Shown: positions 1-9,953 of the stretch, piece by piece
How the letters are laid out: each line of letters starts with the position of its first letter
Position numbering within the stretch: position 1 is the first letter of the stretch
NCBI RefSeq assembly: GCF_000376565.1
Contig: NZ_BARG01000036.1
Coordinates: 1 to 64,000, forward strand
DNA: 64,000 nucleotides
From: Streptomyces hokutonensis
GTDB lineage: Bacteria > Actinomycetota > Actinomycetes > Streptomycetales > Streptomycetaceae
Direction of reading: 5' to 3'
The notes under the pieces: model-generated
Seen by the model: only the letters and a program-made list of their open reading frames with translations
Database searches by the model: none
Told to the model about the DNA's origin: nothing
Made by a program: the position numbers and the translations under genes

Positions 1-370
1 GAGACGAGCTGACGGCAACGCAGGTTCAGTGGCAGGCCCCCACTCGCAGGGGCCGAGGCAGTTGACGGCGACGCGGGTTCGGTGGCCGGAGTTGGCGCAT
101 CGGCCGAGGCTCCAGAGGCGCGAGCTGGTGTCGGCGGGCTGACGGCGCCCGGCCGGGAGCGGAGCGCGTTCCGTTCTGTGGGCGGCCGCGAAGTCACCCG
201 GCGCCGCTCGGCATCCGACCCCTGACGCGGAGCCCGATCCGTGCCGTGACCGACCGTGCGCTCGCCCGCTGCCGCCGCGCGCCGACAACGCTCGACCCGA
301 CACGAAGCCCGACCAGTGCCGTGCGCGTCCGCGAACTCGCCCGCTGCCGGCACCCGGAGCCTCCGCCCCG
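1..370. other. Intergenic, no convincing gene; diverged 75-bp tandem repeat
   Basis: I see no supportable coding region here; the short open frames have no recognisable sequence or start context. From 231 to about 380 there are two diverged copies of a unit of about 75 bp. The segments AGCCCGATCCGTGCCGTG (231) and AGCCCGACCAGTGCCGTG (306) correspond, and CTCGCCCGCTGCC recurs at 261 and 336. A similar weak resemblance exists between about 9-34 and 60-86. This could be decayed repeat sequence or the end of something outside the window. Confidence 0.35.
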
Positions 371-1111
371 TCAGACCGACAGGCTCCGCGTGATCGCCCG
401 GGCCGCCGCGCACAGCCGGGCCCCGATGCGGTCCACGTCCAGGCGGCGGGTGCCGCCGGTGACGGAGATCGCGGCGATCGGGCGGGAACCGCGGTCGGCG
501 GCGTAGACGGGGGCCGCGACCGCCGAGATGCCGATCTCGGCCTCCTCCAGGTTGACGCCGTAGCCGCGGGCCCGGGTGAGCGCGAGGTCGCGGGCGAGCT
601 GGCCGGGGAGGACCAGGGTGCGCGGGGTGAGGCGGGGCAGGGTGCGGCGCGGCGGGCGGGGGTCCTGGGCGAGGAAGACCTTGCCGGTGGCGGTGCAGTG
701 GGCGGGGAGCCGGCCGCCGGTGCGGGAGACGATCGGGGTGGCGCGGCGGCCGGTGATCTTCTCCAGGAAGAGGGTGTCGGTGCCGTCCGGGACGGCCAGG
801 TGCACGTTCTCGTGGGTCGCCTCGTGCAGATCGCCCAGGTAGGGCAGCGCCACGTCCCGCAACTCCCGTACGGACGGCGAGGATTGGCCGAGGACGAAGA
901 GGGCGAGCCCGATGCGATAACTGCCGTCCGCCATGCGCTCGACCAGGCCGAGCCGGACCAGTTCGCCGATCAGCCGGTGTGCCGTCGGTTTGGGCAGGCC
1001 GGTGCGCACGGCCAGTTCGGCGAGGGAGAGCGCGGTGCCGGCGTCGCCGCAGGCGCGGAGCAGCAACACCCCGCGTGCGAGCACCGACTTCGGCAACTGC
1101 ACGTCCGTCAT
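371..1111 (-). CDS. IclR family transcriptional regulator
   Basis: The 246-residue product has an N-terminal winged helix (about residues 10-70, containing SLAELAVRTGLPKPTAHRL) followed by an IclR effector-binding domain (about 85-240). The order and length are normal for IclR proteins. I chose the ATG at 1111, just before MTDVQLPKS, because the 22 residues upstream look non-IclR. The gene lies downstream of, and in the same direction as, the benzoylformate decarboxylase/beta-oxidation genes, so it is the likely local regulator and would respond to an aromatic acid or acyl-CoA metabolite. That role is inference from position. The family assignment is secure. Confidence 0.9.
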   Translation of the reverse strand: MTDVQLPKSVLARGVLLLRACGDAGTALSLAELAVRTGLPKPTAHRLIGELVRLGLVERMADGSYRIGLALFVLGQSSPSVRELRDVALPYLGDLHEATHENVHLAVPDGTDTLFLEKITGRRATPIVSRTGGRLPAHCTATGKVFLAQDPRPPRRTLPRLTPRTLVLPGQLARDLALTRARGYGVNLEEAEIGISAVAAPVYAADRGSRPIAAISVTGGTRRLDVDRIGARLCAAARAITRSLSV

Positions 1112-1191
1112 GGACCGATGGTGGTCGCATGCGCGCACGGGTGACAAGGTGTGGGTCACGGTGAGTCGCGACCGCAATCGAAGCGGTATCT

Positions 1192-2823
1192 CTACGAGGT
1201 GCGCAGCGGTACGTCGACGAGCATCGGGCGCGTCAAATCGGCTACCCCGGCGACCAGTTCACGCAGGTGGTCCGCGCTCTCCGCCCGGATCGCGTCGACC
1301 CCGAAGAAACGCGCGGCCAACGTGAAGTCCAGGGCACCGAGTTCGGTGCCGGGGCAACTACCGTTGCCGCCCATCGCCTTGTAGGTGTCCTGGAGGGTGC
1401 GGTAACTGCCGTTGCCCATCACCACGAACAGCACCGGTACTTGCTGGCGCGCCGCGCTCCACAGTCCCTGGAGTCCGAAGAGCGCGCAGCCGTCCCCGAG
1501 GACCGAGACGACCGGCCGCCCCGGATCGGCGAGCGAGCGGCCGACGGCGGCGCCGATGCCCCAGCCCAGGCCGCCGCCGACGGTGTGGGTGTAGCTGCCG
1601 GGCCGGTCGAGTCGTAGCAGCCGGCGGAGCAACAGGCCCACGGTGATGGCCTCTTCGACGACCACGGCGTCCGGCGGCAGGCCGCGTGCGACGGCGTGGG
1701 CGGCGGCCCAGGGGACAAGGGGCGCCGCCGAGTAGGCGGCACGGGCGGCGGACTCGGCGCGGGCCCGTTCGGCGGTGTGCCGTTCGCCGGCGCGCAGGAC
1801 GCGGGCCTTCGCGGTGTGGTCGGGGACCTGTTCGCGCAGCAGCTCGGCGAGCCGGTGCAGCGAGGGCGCGAGGGCGCCGACCAGACCCGCGTCTGCTGGG
1901 AAGTTGCGGCCGATCTCGTCGGCGTCCGAGTCGAGTTGGACGACGGTGATGCCGGGCGGCAGGGCGGGCCCGGGACTGTAGTGGTGGGGCGTGAAGGCGT
2001 GGGCGCCGACGATCAGGACGGCGTCGTAGGCCGAGAGGGCGGCCCGGATCGCGTCGTGGCGGGGCGGCAGCATCCCGGCGTAAAGGGGGTGCGTGGCCGG
2101 GAAGTTGAGGCAGTCGGCCATCGGCTGGTGGTGAACCGTCGCCCCGCAGGCCTCTGCCGTGCGGACCAGCGCGGCCACCGCGTCCTCCCGGCCCACTCCG
2201 TCCCCGGCGACGATCGCGGGACGGGCGGCGCCACCGAGCAGCACGGCGGCCCGGTCGAGTCCGGCGGCGGGTCCCGGCCGGGGCAGTGCGGTGCGGGCGG
2301 GTACCTCGACCTCGGTGTCCTCGGTCAGCAGGTCCATGGGCAGGGACAGGAACACCGGTCCGGCGGGCGGCCGCCTGGCCTGCGCGAAGGCGCGGCGCAG
2401 GGCGAGGGGCAGGTCGCGGGCGTGCTGGATGTCGTACGTCGCCTTCGCCGCAGGGCGGGCGAGGCCGAGGAGGTCGCCGGAGAGCATGGGGTCCTGCTGG
2501 AGGTGGCGGCGGTCCTGCTGGCCGGCCGTGACCACGAGCGGGGTGCGTGAACGGCGGGCGTTGAGCAGGCCGATGAGGCCGTTGGCGAGTCCGGCGGCGA
2601 TGTGCAGGCTGACGAAGGCGGGGCGGCCGGTGCCGCGCGCGTAGCCGTCGGCCATGGAGACGACGGCGCCCTCGTGGACGCCGAGGACGTACTCGGGGGC
2701 GTCTTCGGTCTCCGACAGGGCTGCCAGGAACGGGAGTTCAGTGGTGCCCGGGTTGCCGAAGATCCGGTCCACGCCCTCGCCGCGCAGGATGTCGAGGAGG
2801 GCGAGGGCGGGACGGTGACCCAT
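1192..2823 (-). CDS. mdlC: Benzoylformate decarboxylase, ThDP-dependent
   Basis: This 543-residue thiamine-diphosphate enzyme is predicted to decarboxylate benzoylformate (phenylglyoxylate) to benzaldehyde, as in the mandelate pathway. The N-terminal ThDP Pyr domain carries NPGTTELPFL (conserved Glu) and SLHIAAGLANGL (the active-site His region of the benzoylformate decarboxylase subgroup). The C-terminal PP domain carries the cofactor motif GDGCALFG...GNGSY. Length matches the family (about 530). The start is the ATG before GHRPALALL; upstream residues are low-complexity. It follows the fused beta-oxidation gene by about 100 bp on the same strand and probably belongs to that operon. Other 2-oxoacid decarboxylases (phenylpyruvate, oxalyl-CoA) are less likely from the motif spacing, but the exact substrate is inference. 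Confidence 0.82.
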   Translation of the reverse strand: MGHRPALALLDILRGEGVDRIFGNPGTTELPFLAALSETEDAPEYVLGVHEGAVVSMADGYARGTGRPAFVSLHIAAGLANGLIGLLNARRSRTPLVVTAGQQDRRHLQQDPMLSGDLLGLARPAAKATYDIQHARDLPLALRRAFAQARRPPAGPVFLSLPMDLLTEDTEVEVPARTALPRPGPAAGLDRAAVLLGGAARPAIVAGDGVGREDAVAALVRTAEACGATVHHQPMADCLNFPATHPLYAGMLPPRHDAIRAALSAYDAVLIVGAHAFTPHHYSPGPALPPGITVVQLDSDADEIGRNFPADAGLVGALAPSLHRLAELLREQVPDHTAKARVLRAGERHTAERARAESAARAAYSAAPLVPWAAAHAVARGLPPDAVVVEEAITVGLLLRRLLRLDRPGSYTHTVGGGLGWGIGAAVGRSLADPGRPVVSVLGDGCALFGLQGLWSAARQQVPVLFVVMGNGSYRTLQDTYKAMGGNGSCPGTELGALDFTLAARFFGVDAIRAESADHLRELVAGVADLTRPMLVDVPLRTS

Positions 2824-2928
2824 GGGGGCTCCTCGGGGGACGGGACCGCTGACCGGTTCGCCGGTCAGCGTCGGGGTCCCGTCCCCGCGAGGCAAGGGCA
2901 GCGTGTCGCTCAGCGATACGTCGACACG

Positions 2929-5106
2929 TCAGCGCGCGTCGGTGAACCGCTCGCCCTTCTCGGCCTTCTCCACGAGCAGCGCGGGCGGCGTGAACCGCTC
3001 CCCGTAGCGCTCGGCGAGCGCACGCGCGCGTGCCACGAAGCCGGGCAGGCCGCCCTCGTAGCCGTTGATGTACTGGAGCACCCCACCGGTCCAACCCGGG
3101 AAGCCGATCCCGAAGATGGACCCGATGTTGGCGTCCGCGACGGACGTCAGGACGCCCTCCTCCAGGAGCTTGACCGTGTCGAGCGCCTCCGAGAACAGCA
3201 TGCGTTCCTGCATGTCCTCGAAGGGGATCTCGGCGCCCTCGCGGGTGAAGTGCTCGCGCAGGCCCGGCCACAGGCCGGCGCGCTTGCCGTCGTCGCCGTA
3301 GTCGTAGAAGCCCGCGCCGCCGCTGCGCCCGGTGCGCCCGAACTCGTCGACCATGCGGTCGATGACGGCCTCGGCGGGGTGTCCCGGCCAGGTGCCGCCC
3401 GCTTCCTCCACGGCCCTCTTGGACTCGTTGCGGATCTTGCGCGGGAGGGTGAGCGTCAACTCGTCCATGAGGGAAAGGACCTTGGCCGGGTAGCCCGCCT
3501 GCGCGGCGGCCTGTTCGATCGACGCGGGCTCGATGCCCTCGCCGACCATCGCGACGCCCTCGTTGATGAACTGGCCGATCACCCGTGAGGTGAAGAAGCC
3601 GCGCGAGTCGTTGACGACGATCGGTGTCTTCTTGATCTGCCGGACCAGGTCGAAGGCGCGCGCGAGGGCCTCGTCGCCGGTGCGCTCGCCCTTGATGATC
3701 TCGACGAGGGGCATCTTGTCGACGGGCGAGAAGAAGTGCAGCCCGATGAAGTCGGCCTGGCGCTCGACGCCTTCGGCGAGGACGGTGATGGGGAGGGTGG
3801 AGGTGTTGGAGCAGAGCAGCGCGTCGGGCTCGACGATGTGCTGGATCTCCTGGAACACCTTGTGCTTGAGGGAGGTGTCCTCGAAAACGGCCTCGATCAC
3901 CGCGTCGCAGCCAGCGAGTTGCTGTGGATCGGCGGTGGCGGTGATGCGGGCGAGCAGCGCGTCGGCCTTCTCCTGGGTCGTACGACCGCGGGAGACGGCC
4001 TTGGCGCACAGCTTCTCGGAGTACGCCTTGCCCTTTGCCGCCGCCTCCGGAGTGACGTCCTTCAGGACGACGTCGATGCCCGCGCGGGCGCACGAGTAGG
4101 CGATGCCGGCGCCCATCATCCCGGCGCCGAGGACGGCGACCTTGCGGACCGGGCGGGACTCGATGCCCTTGGGGCGGTTGGCCCCGGAGTTGACGGCCTG
4201 GAGGTCGAAGAAGAACGCCTGGATCATGTTCTTCGAGGTCTGCCCGGCGGCCAGCTCGACGAAGTAGCGGGCCTCGATGAGCTGGGCGGTCTCGAAGTCG
4301 ACCTGGGCGCCCTCGACGGCGGCGGCGAGGATGTTGCGCGGGGCCGGGTAGGGGGCGCCGTTGGTCTGCTTGCGCAGGCTGGCGGGGAAGGCGGGCAGGT
4401 TGGCCGCGAACTTGGGGTTGGCCGGGGTGCCGCCCGGGATGCGGTAGCCGGGCTTGTCCCAGGGCTGGGCCGACTCGGGGTTGGCGTCGATGAAGGCGCG
4501 GGCCTTGGCGATCAACTCGTCCGGGGTGGCAGCCACTTCGTGGACGAGGCCGTTGTCGAGGGCGCGCCGCGGGCTGTACTGGGTGCCCTGGAGGAGGACC
4601 TTCAGCAGGGCGTCGGTGATGCCCAGCAGGCGTACCGTGCGGACGACTCCGCCGCCTCCGGGGAGCAGGCCGAGGGTGACCTCCGGGCAGCCGATCTTCG
4701 AGCCGGGCGCGTCCAGGGCGATGCGGTGGTGGCAGGCGAGGGCGAGTTCGTAACCGCCGCCCAGGGCCGCGCCGTTGAGCGCGGCGACGACCGGCTTGCC
4801 GAGGGTCTCGATGCGGCGCAGGTTCCGCTTGATGGCGAGGCCGCCGTCGAGCAGTTCCTGCGCGGTGTCCGGGGTGACGCGGATCAGGTCGCGCAGGTCG
4901 CCGCCCGCGAAGAAGGTCTTCTTGGCGGAGGTGAAGATGATGCCCCGGATGGACTCCTGCTCGGCTTCGAGGCGGTCGGTGACCGCGGCGAGGGAGTCGC
5001 GGAAGGCCGCGTTCATGGTGTTCGCGGACTGGTCGGGGTCGTCGAGGACGAGGGTGACGACGCCGGTGTCGTCCTGTTCCCAGCGGATGGTGGTGCTCTC
5101 GGTCAT
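2929..5106 (-). CDS. Fused enoyl-CoA hydratase / 3-hydroxyacyl-CoA dehydrogenase
   Basis: This 725-residue multifunctional beta-oxidation alpha subunit (FadB/FadJ type) performs hydration of enoyl-CoA and NAD-dependent oxidation of 3-hydroxyacyl-CoA. The N-terminal crotonase domain (about 1-200) shows KKTFFAGGDL and GGYELALACHHRIA, which form the oxyanion hole and catalytic Glu region. The central dehydrogenase domain has the Rossmann motif VLGAGMMGAG (near residue 330) and NTSTLPIT...GLHFFSPVDKMPLVEI. The C-terminal half has 3HCDH folds. The start is ATG 5106 (MTESTTIRW). It sits 80 bp downstream of the thiolase gene, the usual partner in the trifunctional complex. Confident on activity; chain-length preference is not visible. 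Confidence 0.93.
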   Translation of the reverse strand: MTESTTIRWEQDDTGVVTLVLDDPDQSANTMNAAFRDSLAAVTDRLEAEQESIRGIIFTSAKKTFFAGGDLRDLIRVTPDTAQELLDGGLAIKRNLRRIETLGKPVVAALNGAALGGGYELALACHHRIALDAPGSKIGCPEVTLGLLPGGGGVVRTVRLLGITDALLKVLLQGTQYSPRRALDNGLVHEVAATPDELIAKARAFIDANPESAQPWDKPGYRIPGGTPANPKFAANLPAFPASLRKQTNGAPYPAPRNILAAAVEGAQVDFETAQLIEARYFVELAAGQTSKNMIQAFFFDLQAVNSGANRPKGIESRPVRKVAVLGAGMMGAGIAYSCARAGIDVVLKDVTPEAAAKGKAYSEKLCAKAVSRGRTTQEKADALLARITATADPQQLAGCDAVIEAVFEDTSLKHKVFQEIQHIVEPDALLCSNTSTLPITVLAEGVERQADFIGLHFFSPVDKMPLVEIIKGERTGDEALARAFDLVRQIKKTPIVVNDSRGFFTSRVIGQFINEGVAMVGEGIEPASIEQAAAQAGYPAKVLSLMDELTLTLPRKIRNESKRAVEEAGGTWPGHPAEAVIDRMVDEFGRTGRSGGAGFYDYGDDGKRAGLWPGLREHFTREGAEIPFEDMQERMLFSEALDTVKLLEEGVLTSVADANIGSIFGIGFPGWTGGVLQYINGYEGGLPGFVARARALAERYGERFTPPALLVEKAEKGERFTDAR

Positions 5107-5186
5107 GAGGGGGTTCTCCGTAGAAGTCTCTGGTCGCCGCGGAAGCCTCGGGTGGCCGCAGAATTCCCTGTCGGCCGCTGGGGAGT

Positions 5187-6401
<1,215 letters not shown>

Positions 6402-6412
6402 TGCCAAGCCTT

Positions 6413-7594
6413 TCACTGAGGGTTTTCGAGGACGTGTCGAGGTGTTCCCCGATCAGCGTCCTCAACGACGTCGGCAAGCCGGGGGACGTCCCAGTCACGG
6501 GCCACGTCCGAGGTGTCGGCGCCCGGCAGGGCGGGCCCGCCGCGCACCGAGGTGGGGGTTCCGGAGAACCGGGGTGCGGGGGCGGGCTGGGTGATCCCGC
6601 CGTGTTCGGTGAAGGTCCCGCGCGCGGCGAGGTGCGGGTGCTTCGGGGCCTCGCGGAGCGACAGCACGGGCGCCACGCACGCGTCCGTGCCCTCGAAGAC
6701 GACGGTCCACTCGTCTCGCGTACGACTGCGGAAGCGGGCCGCGACCGCCTCGCGCAGCTCGCCCCAGCGCGCCCAGTCCCGGCGGGCGTCCGCGAAGTCG
6801 GCGAGGCCGAGGAGGCGCGTGAACTCGTCGTAGAACTGCGGCTCCAGGGCGCCCACCGCCATGTGCCTGCCGTCGGCGGTCTCGTAGGTGCCGTAGTACG
6901 GGCAGCCGCCGTCGAGGAGGTTGGCGGCGCGCCGGTCCTGCCAGTGGCCGGCGGAGAGCATGCCGTGGATCATCGCGGAGAGGTGGGCGGTGCCGTCGAC
7001 GATGGCCGCGTCGACGACCTGGCCGGTGCCGGTCACGCGCGCGTGGTGCAGCGCGGCGAGGACGCCGACGACGAGGTAGAGCGAGCCGCCCGCGTAGTCG
7101 CCGAGCAGGTTGGCGGGCGCGGGCGGGGGCTCCTCCGGGCTGCCGATCATGCCGAGGGTGCCAGTCAGCGCGATGTACGCGATGTCGTGCCCGGCGCGGT
7201 CGGCCAGGGGGCCGTCCTGGCCCCAGCCGGTCATGCGGCCGTAGACGAGCCGGGGGTTGCGGGCGCGGCAGGCCTCGGGGCCGACGCCGAGGCGCTCGGT
7301 CACGCCGGGGCGGTTGCCCTCGATCAGGATGTCGGCGCGTTCGACCAGGTCGAGCACGCGCGCGGGGCCGTCGGATGCCTTCAGGTCGACGAGGACCGAG
7401 CGCTTGTTGCGGTTGGTGATGTCGTGCTCGGGAGGCACCCCGAGTCCGGGGCCGCCGGGCCGGTCGACGCGGACGACGTCGGCGCCGAGGTCGGCGAGGA
7501 GCATGGCCGCGAAGGGGCCGGGGCCGATCCCGGCCAGCTCGACCACGCGCACGCCGGAGAGCGGGCCGTGCCCGGGCGTCGTTGCCGCTGTCAT
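6413..7594 (-). CDS. CaiB/BaiF family, alpha-methylacyl-CoA racemase-like
   Basis: The 393-residue class III CoA-transferase-family protein begins with LSGVRVVELAGIGPGPFAAMLLADLGADVVRVDRPGG. It also contains NPRLVYGRMTGWGQDGPLADRAGHDIAYIALTGTLG. This is the pattern of alpha-methylacyl-CoA racemases (Mcr/AMACR), which epimerise 2-methylacyl-CoA, rather than of formyl- or carnitine-CoA transferases. Its catalytic Asp region is intact. The ATG at 7594 starts just before TAATTPGHGPLSG. It is the first gene of the minus-strand block with thiolase, hydratase/dehydrogenase and decarboxylase, suggesting degradation of a methyl-branched or arylalkanoic acid. The racemase call is likely; a true CoA-transferase role cannot be excluded. 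Confidence 0.82.
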   Translation of the reverse strand: MTAATTPGHGPLSGVRVVELAGIGPGPFAAMLLADLGADVVRVDRPGGPGLGVPPEHDITNRNKRSVLVDLKASDGPARVLDLVERADILIEGNRPGVTERLGVGPEACRARNPRLVYGRMTGWGQDGPLADRAGHDIAYIALTGTLGMIGSPEEPPPAPANLLGDYAGGSLYLVVGVLAALHHARVTGTGQVVDAAIVDGTAHLSAMIHGMLSAGHWQDRRAANLLDGGCPYYGTYETADGRHMAVGALEPQFYDEFTRLLGLADFADARRDWARWGELREAVAARFRSRTRDEWTVVFEGTDACVAPVLSLREAPKHPHLAARGTFTEHGGITQPAPAPRFSGTPTSVRGGPALPGADTSDVARDWDVPRLADVVEDADRGTPRHVLENPQ

Positions 7595-7623
7595 CCAGCC
7601 CCCCAGCTGTGACACAACTGATG

Positions 7624-7652
7624 TAACACCAATGATGTTAGGAACGCGTTCC
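7624..7652. promoter_or_regulatory. Operator-like palindromes upstream of the CoA-ester operon
   Basis: Two inverted repeats lie 30-60 bp before the racemase start. TAACA-N7-TGTTA spans 7624-7640, and the perfect 12-bp palindrome GGAACGCGTTCC spans 7641-7652 and is flanked by A and A. GGAA...TTCC palindromes are typical of IclR-type operators, and an IclR gene ends the same block. Assignment to that regulator is inference. Confidence 0.45.
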
Positions 7653-7710
7653 ACTCGACACAAGACCCTGACGAGCAAGCGCTTAGTCAAAGTACCGCCG
7701 TCGACCACAC

Positions 7711-8100
7711 CTAGCCACGGCCGTCCGCGTCCAGCTCGGCGATCAGGCGCTTCGGGGCGATCGCCCGGTAGCTCTCCTCCACCCAGTCGCACAGCAGCTC
7801 GGCGGCCGGGGCGCCCTCCTCGGCGAGCGGTATGCGCACCCAGCCCGCCTTGCCGAGGCCGTAGCCTGCGGGTTCGGCGCCGGGTGCGGTGAGCGCGTGG
7901 GTGTGGGCGGTCTCGTCCTTGAGCTTGACCGTGAGCGCGAGCGGGTAGCTGCCGTCGTCGACGCCCAGGAAGACGAACACCTTCTTGTTGACCTTCGCGA
8001 CGCTCTCACCCCACGGGAACTCCTCGACGGCACCCGGCAGCCCGAGGGCGAACTCACGCACTTTCGCCCACTTCTTGAGGGCGTTCCTGGGCACGGCCAC
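7711..8100 (-). CDS. MmcQ/YjbR family protein
   Basis: This 129-residue protein has the compact YjbR/MmcQ double-wing fold signature. It has an N-terminal REFALGLPGAVEEFPWGESVAKVNKKVFVFLG, then KLKDETAHTHALTAPGA and a C-terminal VRIPLAEEGAPAAELLCDWVEESYRAIAPK. The length is normal. The start is GTG 8100 with GGAGG six bases upstream. Members are often annotated as DNA-binding on structural grounds only; no biochemical role is established. It stands alone, divergent from the saccharopine dehydrogenase-like gene, with about 90 bp between them. Confidence 0.85.
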   Translation of the reverse strand: MAVPRNALKKWAKVREFALGLPGAVEEFPWGESVAKVNKKVFVFLGVDDGSYPLALTVKLKDETAHTHALTAPGAEPAGYGLGKAGWVRIPLAEEGAPAAELLCDWVEESYRAIAPKRLIAELDADGRG

Positions 8101-8191
8101 CTGATACCTCCGGGCTCGTCGTCGGGCTCCGCGCTCTTCACGCTAGCCTCAGCCACCGACAGCGGCGCGGGCTGCGGGACCCAGGAGTGTC

Positions 8192-9370
8192 ATGAGCAGG
8201 CTGAACAGGACGGACCGTCCCTACGACATCGTGCTCTTCGGAGCCACGGGCTTCGTCGGCGCGCTCACCGCGGAGTACCTCGCCGCGCACGCGCCCCAGG
8301 GCCTGCGCTGGGCGATCGCCGGCCGCGACGAGCTGAAACTGAAGCGGCTGCGCGAACGGCTGCCCGGCGGCACGGCGGTGGGCGTCCTGCGCGCCGACGT
8401 CGCCGACCCGGCCTCCCTGCGCGAACTCGCCGAGCACGCGCGCGTGGTGGCCACGACGGTCGGCCCCTATGTGACCTACGGCGAGGATCTCGTCGCCGCC
8501 TGCGCGGACACCGGCGCCGACTATCTCGACCTCAGTGGTGAGCCGGAGTTCGTCGACCTGACGTACGTCCGTCACGACGCACGCGCGCGTGAGACCGGCG
8601 CACGGCTGGTGCACGCGGCCGGCTTCGACTCGATCCCGCACGACCTGGGGGCGTATTTCACCGTCCAGCAGTTGCCGGAGGGGGTTCCCCTGACGGTGGA
8701 CGGTTTCGTGACCGCCGACGCCATGTTCTCCGGCGGTACGTTCGCCACGGCGCTGACCCAACTCGGGCGCGGCCGGCAGGTGCTGGCCGCCGCGCGGGAC
8801 CGGCGGCGCCACGAACCGCGGCTGGTGGGACGCCGGGCCACCGCACCCTCCGGGGCACCGCGGTTCGCCGGGGAGGTCGGCTCCTGGGCGGTACCCCTGC
8901 CGACCATCGACCCGCAGATCGTTCAACGATCCGCGAAGGCCCTGGACCGCTACGGCCCCGACTTCCGCTACCGCCACTACGCGGCCGTACGGCACCTGCC
9001 CGTGGCGCTCGGCGGTGTCACGGCCGTCGGCGCCCTGGCCACCGCCGCTCAACTCCCGCCCGCCCGCCGCTGGTTGTCCGACCGCCTCAAGCCCGGCAAC
9101 GGACCGAGCCCGGAGAAGCGCGCCAAGAGCTGGTTCTCCGTGAAGTTCGTCGGCGAGGGCGGCGGCCGACGCGTCTTCACCGAGGTCTCGGGCGGCGACC
9201 CCGGCTACGACGAGACGGCGAAGATGTTCGCGGAAGCGGCCCTCTCCCTCGCCCTCGACGAACTCCCGCCCACCGCGGGCCAGGTGACGACGGCGACCGC
9301 GCTGGGCAACGCCCTCATCGAGCGCCTGCGCGCGGCGGGCATCGTGTTCCGGGTGGCGGCGATCCGGTGA
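8192..9370 (+). CDS. Saccharopine dehydrogenase-like / trans-acting enoyl reductase family
   Basis: The 392-residue protein has an N-terminal NAD(P)-binding Rossmann motif (YDIVLFGATGFVGALTAEYL, near residue 10) followed by LRADVADPASLRELAEHARVVATTVGPYVTYGEDLVAAC. These are the hallmarks of the saccharopine dehydrogenase-like oxidoreductase family, which includes mycobacterial trans-acting enoyl reductases. An AGGAGTG ribosome site precedes the ATG. The real substrate is unknown. A lysine-pathway role is unlikely because Streptomyces makes lysine by the DAP route. A lipid-related enoyl or keto reductase role is possible but not shown by sequence. Confidence 0.85.
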   Translation: MSRLNRTDRPYDIVLFGATGFVGALTAEYLAAHAPQGLRWAIAGRDELKLKRLRERLPGGTAVGVLRADVADPASLRELAEHARVVATTVGPYVTYGEDLVAACADTGADYLDLSGEPEFVDLTYVRHDARARETGARLVHAAGFDSIPHDLGAYFTVQQLPEGVPLTVDGFVTADAMFSGGTFATALTQLGRGRQVLAAARDRRRHEPRLVGRRATAPSGAPRFAGEVGSWAVPLPTIDPQIVQRSAKALDRYGPDFRYRHYAAVRHLPVALGGVTAVGALATAAQLPPARRWLSDRLKPGNGPSPEKRAKSWFSVKFVGEGGGRRVFTEVSGGDPGYDETAKMFAEAALSLALDELPPTAGQVTTATALGNALIERLRAAGIVFRVAAIR

Positions 9371-9402
9371 GTGTGTCGGTTCCGCGTGTCACGATGGGCG
9401 CC

Positions 9403-9732
9403 ATGGAGACGCCGTACACCGACTGGATCACCGTCGCGGCCTACGAGAACCTGCCCGGCCGCCCCTCGCCGTGGGCGGCCACGCGCGCTTGACTGCGTGA
9501 GCGCGGCATCGACTGGATGCCCTTCGCCCAGGACGAGTTGAGCTGGGGTCTCGCCTGCGCCATCGGGCCCGACGGCCACTGGCACGGCTGGTTCGACGTC
9601 CGGGTGCGCGCCGACGCGCTGCGGCGCCTCGGACTCCATCCGGACCAGCCCACCGCCGAGGTCGTCGGCCCGTCCCCGCCGGGCTGGTGGCACGCCGACG
9701 CGGAACGCCGGGCCTCGAACTGCCGCCACTGA
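9403..9732 (+). pseudogene. Hypothetical protein gene interrupted by in-frame TGA
   Basis: One reading frame runs from the ATG at 9403 (METPYTDWITVAAYENL...) to the stop at 9730-9732, interrupted only by TGA at 9490-9492 (codon 30). After the TGA the same frame resumes with LRERGIDWMPFAQDELSWGL and about 80 codons of normal high-GC bias. The continuity of codon use and amino-acid character indicates one protein of about 109 residues broken by a nonsense change, for instance from a TGG or CGA codon, or a base-call error. No selenocysteine element is visible. The function of the intact protein is unknown to me. Confidence 0.75.
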
Positions 9733-9740
9733 TCCGGGAG

Positions 9741-9770
9741 TTCGAAGTACCCCTCGGGATGGTCTATAGT
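9741..9770 (+). promoter_or_regulatory. Candidate promoter of small RNA
   Basis: TATAGT at 9765-9770 is a good -10 element. TTCGAA at 9741-9746 is a weak -35 with an 18-bp spacer. Transcription would start near 9777, before the structured segment that ends at a strong terminator. Confidence 0.45.
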
Positions 9771-9776
9771 TGATCA

Positions 9777-9930
9777 CGAGCCGGTCGCCGGAACACCCGG
9801 AGCCTGGTTACGCGTTGGTGGTCCAAGGAAAGACGTCCCGCTTCCTGCGGGGAGATGCAGGTGCAAGGCCTGCCCGGCGCTCAAGTCCGAGCCCCACACC
9901 GGTTGTTGCGGTGTGGGGCTCGTGTGTTTC
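9777..9930 (+). ncRNA. Candidate structured small RNA, class unknown
   Basis: No protein-coding signal fits this stretch, but it is bounded by a promoter-like element and a perfect terminator hairpin. It can form several short stems: TCCCGC/GCGGGGA near 9835-9852, and GCAGG/CCTGC with a 7-nt loop near 9857-9873. A closing pair GAGC/GCTC joins about 9778 to 9882. The second stem-loop resembles a tRNA T-arm or part of a cobalamin riboswitch, but the conserved cobalamin core and B12 box are absent. It could be a small RNA or an orphan leader. No protein gene follows on this strand before the terminator. Confidence 0.4.
9888..9922. terminator. Intrinsic terminator, 14-bp perfect stem
   Basis: The arm 9888-9901 (CGAGCCCCACACCG) pairs perfectly with 9909-9922 around a 7-nt loop. 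A short T-containing tail (TGTGTTT) follows on the plus strand. It lies between the plus-strand small-RNA candidate and the convergent small membrane protein gene, so it may serve both. Confidence 0.85.
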
Positions 9931-9953
9931 CCGCCCCCGCACGCGCGCCCGGC

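Noticed and set aside
246..506. Plus-strand frame overlapping the end of the IclR gene
   Set aside because: Arg/Pro-rich translation with no start context; it is partly antisense to the IclR coding region.
9490..9492. Selenocysteine codon
   Set aside because: No insertion hairpin is evident just downstream, no selenoprotein family is recognised, and Streptomyces generally lack the expected context here.
9777..9887. Cobalamin riboswitch
   Set aside because: Only one arm resembles the family. The conserved core and B12 box are missing and no B12-related gene follows.
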